A stretch of DNA of 64,000 nt, from NCBI RefSeq assembly GCF_025999095.1, contig NZ_AP024678.1, positions 2,325,527-2,389,526 of the forward strand. Reading direction: 5' to 3'. The notes beneath the pieces are model-generated. The model was not told the DNA's origin, did no database searches, and saw only the letters and a list, made by a program, of their open reading frames with translations. The stretch is from Thermosynechococcus sp. (GTDB lineage Bacteria > Cyanobacteriota > Cyanobacteriia > Thermosynechococcales > Thermosynechococcaceae). The position numbers and the translations under genes were made by a program. Below are positions 58,798 through 64,000 of this stretch, in pieces. Position 1 is the stretch's first letter. Each line of letters begins with the position of its first letter.

Positions 58798-60422
58798 AGC
58801 TATTTCGGATTCTCCTGGAAGCCGCCTGGCCGACGATTGTTGCAGCAGCAATCGCCGGGCTTCTCAACGGTGGCAGCACGGCTGCGCTTATTGCCCTCAT
58901 TAACGCCGCTTTGCAGAAAACCCCTGCCCTCCAACGCCTCTTGCCTGGGGGGTTTATTCTCCTCGGCACACTACTGCTGTTGACCCACTTTAGCTCCCAA
59001 GTACTGCTGGTGCGGGCTGCCCAACAGGCGGTTTATGAAATGCGCCTCCTCCTCAGTCGGCAGATTCTCGCTTCATCCCTACGCCAGTTAGAAGCCATTG
59101 GTAATCCCCAGCTGCTTGCAACGCTGACAGAGGACGTGGATGCTGTCTCCCGTTCCTTTTCCGTGTTGCCCAATCTTTTTAATGCCATTGCCATTGTGAT
59201 TGGCTGTCTTATTTACATGGGCTGGCTGTCGCCGCCCCTCTTTTTTGCCCTTGTCGCCTTAATTGCCATTGGTACTGGCAGCTACTTATTTCTAGCGGGC
59301 AGAGCACAAAAATTCCTGGAGCGAGCACGGCAGCAACAGGATCACCTTTTTCGCCACTTTCGGACACTCACCGAGGGCAACAAAGAACTCAAGCTCAATC
59401 GGCAACGGCGGCTCGCCTTCTTCTATGGGGAATTGACACCCACAGCTCAAAAAACACGGCAGCAAAATGAACTAGGGTACATGGTCTTTGCGATTGCTGC
59501 CAGTTGGGGGCAGCTGCTGTTGTTTGTGACGATTGGCTTCTTTCTCTTTACACTGCCCCATTTGCTGGGAGCCACACCCACGGTTCTCTCAGGCTATGTC
59601 CTCACAATTATTTACCTCATGCTGCCGATGCAACAGGTGATTGATGCCATTCCAGTGTTTAGTCGTGCCAGGGTTGCCCTCAAGAAAGTGGAATCCCTAC
59701 AACTCAACCTTGGGGATTTGCACCAAGATATCAATAATAGGGGTGAGCTTCCTCCCTTGGGTTGGAAAACCCTCTCTCTACTGCAGATTTGCCATCAGTA
59801 CCGCGGTAGCCACAAGGATGAGCCCGCAACCTTTACCCTAGGCCCCTTAAGTTTGACCATTGAGGCTGGGGAACTGGTCTTTATTGTCGGTGGTAATGGC
59901 AGTGGCAAATCCACCTTGGCCAAGATTATTACAGGGCTCTACATTCCTGACCAAGGGGAAATTTGGGTGGATGATCACTGTTTGCGGCCTGAGGACTACG
60001 AATGGTATCGGCAACACTTTGCCGCTGTCTTTAGTGACTTTTACCTCTTTGACTCGCTGTTGGGAATTGAATCTCCAGAACGCCTAGCCGTCATCCCACA
60101 TTACCTTGAAAAACTGCGCCTCAGTCACAAAGTTCGCCTAGAAGGTAACCGCTTTTCAACGACTTCTCTCTCGCAAGGGGAGCGCAAGCGTTTGGCGTTG
60201 TTGATGGCCTATCTCGACGATCGCCCTGCCTACCTCTTCGATGAATGGGCAGCAGATCAAGACCCTGTGTTTCGCGATATTTTCTACCGCCAACTCCTCC
60301 CAGAACTAAAAGCCCAAGGCAAAACGGTGTTTGTTATTAGCCATGACGATCGCTATTTCGATGTCGCCGATCGCCTGATCAAACTGGACTATGGCCAATT
60401 GGTGGTGGCCTCTCACCCCTAG
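58794..60422 (+). CDS. cyclic-peptide-export-type ABC transporter (fused TMD-NBD)
   Basis: A 542-residue half transporter. About six transmembrane helices in residues 1-300 precede a nucleotide-binding domain with Walker [10 protein letters not shown] (about 366-374), signature [11 protein letters not shown] and Walker [14 protein letters not shown]. The DEWAADQDP variant after Walker B is typical of the SyrD/PvdE cyclic peptide exporter family. No peptide synthetase is nearby, so the cargo is unknown. It uses a GTG start inside the stop of the Psb35-like gene (GTGA). Its last four bases overlap convergent ntcA. Confidence 0.85.
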   Translation: MKLFRILLEAAWPTIVAAAIAGLLNGGSTAALIALINAALQKTPALQRLLPGGFILLGTLLLLTHFSSQVLLVRAAQQAVYEMRLLLSRQILASSLRQLEAIGNPQLLATLTEDVDAVSRSFSVLPNLFNAIAIVIGCLIYMGWLSPPLFFALVALIAIGTGSYLFLAGRAQKFLERARQQQDHLFRHFRTLTEGNKELKLNRQRRLAFFYGELTPTAQKTRQQNELGYMVFAIAASWGQLLLFVTIGFFLFTLPHLLGATPTVLSGYVLTIIYLMLPMQQVIDAIPVFSRARVALKKVESLQLNLGDLHQDINNRGELPPLGWKTLSLLQICHQYRGSHKDEPATFTLGPLSLTIEAGELVFIVGGNGSGKSTLAKIITGLYIPDQGEIWVDDHCLRPEDYEWYRQHFAAVFSDFYLFDSLLGIESPERLAVIPHYLEKLRLSHKVRLEGNRFSTTSLSQGERKRLALLMAYLDDRPAYLFDEWAADQDPVFRDIFYRQLLPELKAQGKTVFVISHDDRYFDVADRLIKLDYGQLVVASHP

Positions 60423-61084
60423 GTAAACTGCTGGCTCAACATCAGCGGATTATGCACCGTGATTTTCTTTTTGTGAATCGAGATCATTTTTTGATCGCGG
60501 AGTTCCCCCAATAGGCGAGTCACAGTTACCCGTGTCGAACCAATGGCCTCAGCGATCGCCTGATGGGAAAGCTTCAAATCCACGGTTACTCCCGCACTCG
60601 TGGGAACGCCAAAGTCACGGCAAAGAATCAGCAAAAAGCTCACTAATCGGGACCCCATATCGCGGTGGGCAAGGGTTTCGATCATCATCTCCGTTTGCAA
60701 AATCCGCGATGACAACCCCTGAATCATAAACATGGGCAGTTCTGGATCGTGCTTCATGGCTTTTTCCACCTGCTCGATGGGAACGGCCAACAGCTCCACA
60801 TTCGTAAATGCCACCGCATGGTAAAAGCGATCGGAGCGGGTGCCTGTAATGAGGGACAAGACTCCAAATACCGTATTTTCGCGCAGCAGTGCTACTGTGA
60901 TTTCTTCGCCCCCTTCATACACCCGTGAGAGCTTGACCGCCCCCTTCAGTAGAAAATAGACTTTTTCAGCTGGATCCCCCGGAAAGAAAATCGTTTTTCC
61001 GCGTTCGTAGGTTTCAGTTGTGGCGGGAAACAGGCCACTGGCCATGTGGCGAAAGACTGGTGCTAAGGGTTCGTCTTTGTTCAT
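60419..61084 (-). CDS. ntcA: global nitrogen regulator NtcA
   Basis: NtcA is a CRP-family activator that senses 2-oxoglutarate and turns on nitrogen-assimilation genes with PipX. From ATG 61084 the protein has 221 residues, the standard length. The effector domain includes [15 protein letters not shown]-like [15 protein letters not shown] and [20 protein letters not shown]; the C-terminal recognition helix reads [20 protein letters not shown], identical in style to known NtcA. An in-frame ATG at 61159 would add 25 residues not seen in NtcA. Its glnA target box is at 37.97 kb. Its stop overlaps the ABC transporter stop by four bases. Confidence 0.96.
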   Translation of the reverse strand: MNKDEPLAPVFRHMASGLFPATTETYERGKTIFFPGDPAEKVYFLLKGAVKLSRVYEGGEEITVALLRENTVFGVLSLITGTRSDRFYHAVAFTNVELLAVPIEQVEKAMKHDPELPMFMIQGLSSRILQTEMMIETLAHRDMGSRLVSFLLILCRDFGVPTSAGVTVDLKLSHQAIAEAIGSTRVTVTRLLGELRDQKMISIHKKKITVHNPLMLSQQFT

Positions 61085-61276
61085 GAGTCGTATGTCAATC
61101 CAAGGTGGTTGAATGGGTGGTGTGGGTGGTGTAGCGATCGCATAGGGTGCTGTCGGCATTGATATTCCCCCAACAATGCAACTCTCTCAACACCAGCCAA
61201 TCTCGCTCTGGGTGTAGAGTTCAGCATTCACAGATCAGTAAAATCAGTAAAACCAATTCAGGGGCATTTTTTTGTA

Positions 61277-61975
61277 TCATGCCACACTTTTTTTCGAGAG
61301 AATTAAGGGCGGACGCAAAAGGAAGTAACCCAATACTCCTACAAAGGGGACAAGGCTCCACCACCGCCACGGTGACTTTTCTAGGCCTCGCCGTTGCCAG
61401 TCATCCACAAGCAGCACGGGCAAGAGTAACGACAGTAGGCAAAAGTCAAGGGTCATCACATGAATAAAGCGGCTGCTGTGCCACTGCTGCCAAAAGTCTC
61501 GCCAGTCGCCGGCAAGTAAGCCATAGCTCAGAAAGATGACCGCCAATAAAAAAATCCCAATTCCAGTGATCCGCGATTCCCAAAGACGTACACCCCTATT
61601 GCGTGCTCCTGTGAAGAGGGGTGCAGGCTGTCGCAGGATCAAATAGGGCAACAGGGCAAAGGCACCCACGGCAAAACTGAAAGCAGCAAATGGCCACGCC
61701 GGAAATCGCTGCCCTTGACCATCCACCACGAGTAATGCGGTATAAATCAGTGGCCACACACCCATCAAGTTAAAGAGACTGACTATGAGGGGGTTAATGC
61801 CCTGCCAGTCTCCAGTAGCTAGCCGTTGAATGAGTGTCAGCGTTTGCGGTTGATCGGGGGGCGCAAAACCAAAACTATAGACAATCAGCCCCACCCAGAG
61901 AACGGCCAAGAACAGCCGCAGGACTCGGTATGAGTTAGCAAGGGGGCTGTGAATGGCTGTTTCTTCGATGGTCAT
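61277..61975 (-). CDS. DUF2834-type multi-pass membrane protein
   Basis: A 232-residue protein with six to seven hydrophobic helices and little polar sequence, for example LRLFLAVLWVGLIVYSFGFA, LFNLMGVWPLIYTALLVVD and FAAFSFAVGAFALLPYLIL. This pattern matches a membrane protein shared by cyanobacteria and chloroplasts and annotated DUF2834-like. No catalytic motif is visible. Its start overlaps the upstream gene by ATGA, so the pair is probably co-translated. Confidence 0.62.
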   Translation of the reverse strand: MTIEETAIHSPLANSYRVLRLFLAVLWVGLIVYSFGFAPPDQPQTLTLIQRLATGDWQGINPLIVSLFNLMGVWPLIYTALLVVDGQGQRFPAWPFAAFSFAVGAFALLPYLILRQPAPLFTGARNRGVRLWESRITGIGIFLLAVIFLSYGLLAGDWRDFWQQWHSSRFIHVMTLDFCLLSLLLPVLLVDDWQRRGLEKSPWRWWSLVPFVGVLGYFLLRPPLILSKKSVA

Positions 61976-62637
61976 TGAAGGCTAGCAGCTAGGCTAGTTT
62001 CCCCAACTCCTGCTTTTTGCAGTTGCTTGGTAAATTGGGGAAGAACTCGCTGACACTGCCGCACAAAAGCCGCCAACCAATTGTCTAAATGCTCAATTTG
62101 TTCCCTATTGAGGTAAATATCACGGCTGGATTGGTACGACCGATAAACGACCCGACCCTCATTGGTCACCGTAAAGTCAGCAAACCAACTGCTATAGGGA
62201 CGGGTCCCCCGCCAATAATTGGCCACAATCATTTTGCCAAGGTATTTCTGGGCAATATCGCCAATTTTGTTAAAGTGTTCAAGAACTTCCGCTAGGGTGA
62301 GGACTTTAGCGGCTGGCTGTTCCATGCTATCAAGCTGAGGTAGCGTGATATCGCTGAGGTCTTCTTGAGGTTGTGCCGCCAGACCCATCAAAGCGAAGAG
62401 CTTCTGTTCCAGATTGACGAGGTAGCTATTGTAGGTCTGGCCATTGCGGCTGAGGGTTTGGTGCATCCGCACAATCAGATCAATTTCCGCCAACTTAGTT
62501 GCAGCTAAGGAGTCTAAGCGCGATAACTGCTCGGCAAAAGCCTCGCTATCGCTCCCACTCACCTTTAGGCCAAGGGATTCAGCACGCTCTGCAAGCAGAC
62601 GGCGAATGTAGTAGCGGGTCATGGGTGTGAGCGGCAT
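61972..62637 (-). CDS. conserved hypothetical protein
   Basis: A 221-residue soluble protein I do not recognise. It begins MPLTPMTRYYIRRLLAERAE, is mostly helical with many charged residues (LSRLDSLAATKLAEIDLIVR), and has a more structured C-terminal part with ADFTVTNEGRVVYRSYQSS and NREQIEHLDNWLAAFVRQCQ. No signal peptide or membrane helix is evident. ATG 62637 is preferred over an in-frame start at 62652. It overlaps the downstream membrane protein by ATGA, which suggests joint function. Confidence 0.6.
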   Translation of the reverse strand: MPLTPMTRYYIRRLLAERAESLGLKVSGSDSEAFAEQLSRLDSLAATKLAEIDLIVRMHQTLSRNGQTYNSYLVNLEQKLFALMGLAAQPQEDLSDITLPQLDSMEQPAAKVLTLAEVLEHFNKIGDIAQKYLGKMIVANYWRGTRPYSSWFADFTVTNEGRVVYRSYQSSRDIYLNREQIEHLDNWLAAFVRQCQRVLPQFTKQLQKAGVGETSLAASLQ

Positions 62638-63166
62638 AGTCCTAAACCTCAAATGCAGTGAAAGAAGAAACCGGAGGAATGTAAAGTTTTGTAAACTAAT
62701 CTAGCACGTTGCTTCCCCGTGTTGCACAACAGGAAATTTTTTTATATAAGTAAATTGGCGGAGTAGTAAGAATTTACTCCAGGGAAACGGCTGTTCATTC
62801 CTTCCAACCTATTCACGAATATAAATGATAGGAGCTGCTTCCTTCTCAGTAGTTTCACGGAAATTTATAGCATATTGACAAATTTTAATAAAACTAAAAG
62901 CGGCTAGGATTAGCGGGTCTTGACACGGGTGAGCCCCCTAGTGAGCTGCACCGCCAATTGTTGAAGCAATTTTTCACTTGACGTGCGCTGCAATCTCTGT
63001 GATGATGAAAGGAGTAGTTGGCTGTTTTGCTTGTTCAATATAGGCTATTGACAAAACACTTTTCTTGAGGTCTAATTCAAGAAGCATTCACAGCTACCTC
63101 TGCCCTAGTGGAGTGGTCTACACGGCTTAGCTCGGTCTAGGGCTTGTCAATGTGTTCGAGAGTTCT
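62638..63166. other. long leader/intergenic region upstream of desC
   Basis: About 530 bases without a gene between divergent neighbours. The first 300 bases are AT-rich. A weak hairpin AATTG-TTGAAG-CAATT followed by TTT lies near 62955-62975, and CTTGA...TCAAG near 63066-63082. A long 5' leader could take part in cold induction of the desaturase, but nothing here proves it. A small RNA is possible; none is recognised. Confidence 0.4.
63048..63076 (+). promoter_or_regulatory. probable sigma-70-type promoter of desC
   Basis: A perfect -35 box TTGACA (63048-63053) is followed after 17 bases by TCTAAT (63071-63076), two mismatches from the -10 consensus. The desC ATG is about 90 bases downstream. 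Assigned by sequence only. Confidence 0.45.
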
Positions 63167-64000
63167 ATGACATCTGTTTCTTTGTTGCCTGCACGCCCCC
63201 TGCGTCCCAACTGGGGGGTGATTTTTTTTATGGGTATTGTCCATTTGGGAGCGTTGCTGGCCTTTGTGCCTGGGACGTTTTCATGGTCGGCAGTGCTCCT
63301 CTGCTTTGTCCTCTACTGGATCTCTGGTGGTTTAGGGATTACCTTGGGATGGCATCGTCTTGTCACCCATCGTAGTTTCCAATGTCCGCAATGGCTGGAA
63401 TACTTTTTTGTTTTTTGCGGTACCTTGGCCTGTGAGGGTGGCGTCATTGAATGGGTCGGCCTCCACCGCAATCATCACCTCCACTCCGATCAAGAACTGG
63501 ATCAGCACAATTCCCAAAAGGGCTTTTGGTGGTCCCACATGGGTTGGATGCTCCAAGAAGTGCCCGCTAAGGCAGAGGTGGAACGCCTTACCAAGGACAT
63601 TAACACTGACCCTGTCTATCGCTTTTTGAATCGGTATTTTCTCCTTATTCAAGTGGCTTTAGGGATGTTGTTATATCTCTGGGGTGGACTGCCCTTTGTG
63701 GTCTGGGGCATCTTTGTCCGCCTGGTGCTGGTGTATCACCTAACTTGGTTTGTCAATAGTGCGACCCACAGGTTTGGCTACCGCACCTTTGAATCGGGCG
63801 ATCGCTCCACAAATTGTTGGTGGGTTGCCCTCCTGACGTTTGGCGAAGGCTGGCACAACAATCACCACACCTATCCCCATTCAGCACGCCACGGTCTGCA
63901 ATGGTGGGAATTTGATATTACGTGGATCACGATTCGAGCACTGCAAGTGATGGGTCTGGCTCAAAAGGTGCGGCTTGTGGAAGCCCCCAGGAATCAGTAA
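63167..64000 (+). CDS. desC: acyl-lipid delta-9 fatty acid desaturase DesC
   Basis: DesC introduces the first double bond into membrane-lipid acyl chains. The 277-residue protein has the three histidine boxes of the di-iron site: HRLVTH (63-68), HRNHH (100-104) and HNNHH (about 236-240), between hydrophobic pairs of helices (WSAVLLCFVLYWISGGLGI, FLLIQVALGMLLYLWGG). ATG 63167 is chosen over an in-frame start at 63152, which adds five residues. The TAA ends exactly at the window edge, so the gene is complete. Confidence 0.94.
   Translation: MTSVSLLPARPLRPNWGVIFFMGIVHLGALLAFVPGTFSWSAVLLCFVLYWISGGLGITLGWHRLVTHRSFQCPQWLEYFFVFCGTLACEGGVIEWVGLHRNHHLHSDQELDQHNSQKGFWWSHMGWMLQEVPAKAEVERLTKDINTDPVYRFLNRYFLLIQVALGMLLYLWGGLPFVVWGIFVRLVLVYHLTWFVNSATHRFGYRTFESGDRSTNCWWVALLTFGEGWHNNHHTYPHSARHGLQWWEFDITWITIRALQVMGLAQKVRLVEAPRNQ

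Overview
The window looks like chromosome of a unicellular, probably thermophilic cyanobacterium close to Thermosynechococcus. The octamer GCGATCGC (HIP1) recurs throughout, and the genes include NtcA, PipX, Gun4, a CcmK carboxysome shell protein, type I glutamine synthetase, acyl-lipid desaturase DesC, CofH and several cyanobacteria-only families (DUF3285, DUF3352, the radical SAM/DUF512 protein, a Psb35-like protein). The genus is inferred from gene content and style, not from a database match.

Left backbone (1-20.8 kb): trmD (cut by the window edge) and sppA; pipX; a decayed merR gene beside a thioredoxin / DUF318 permease / glutathione reductase cluster; ctpA; truB (frameshifted) coupled to a TolC-type channel; a methyltransferase; gcvP; cydAB; leuB; a pentapeptide-repeat protein; a DUF3352 protein coupled to cofH.

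Accessory island (about 20.9-31.55 kb): a type I restriction-modification locus of foreign style, rearranged. The hsdM gene is split: its first ~65 codons are followed by a complete DUF262/HNH (GmrSD-like) nuclease gene, then by the hsdM 3' part starting just before its NPPF motif. After that come an XRE-ImmA/IrrE protein with a DUF4411 PIN-like partner, hsdS with two look-alike recognition domains, a DUF3800 gene, a duplicated hsdS tail, a REP-associated tyrosine transposase (RAYT) and an apparently intact hsdR. From DUF262 to the RAYT every stop overlaps the next start. Palindromic REP-like hairpins lie inside the RAYT, hsdR and hsdM reading frames. This is the most unusual part of the window.

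Right backbone (31.6-64 kb): a lone ccmK, a Spy/CpxP-like protein, gun4, a heptose adenylyltransferase domain, livH/natD, two glycosyltransferases, a DUF2085 protein, glnA behind a canonical NtcA promoter, ychF, ybeY-dgkA, a DUF3285 protein, rodA, a GIY-YIG protein, cysQ, a secreted protease-TPR protein, a frameshifted hypothetical gene, gloB, an Uma2 remnant, nth, rseP, accD, a PP2C phosphatase, a CHAT-domain protein, hemC, the DUF512 radical SAM protein, a Psb35-like gene coupled to a cyclic-peptide-type ABC exporter, ntcA, two conserved unknowns and desC.

The nitrogen-control trio is in this one window: NtcA (activator), PipX (its coactivator and PII partner) and glnA (a classic target with a visible NtcA box). 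No rRNA, tRNA, CRISPR array or complete insertion sequence was recognised.
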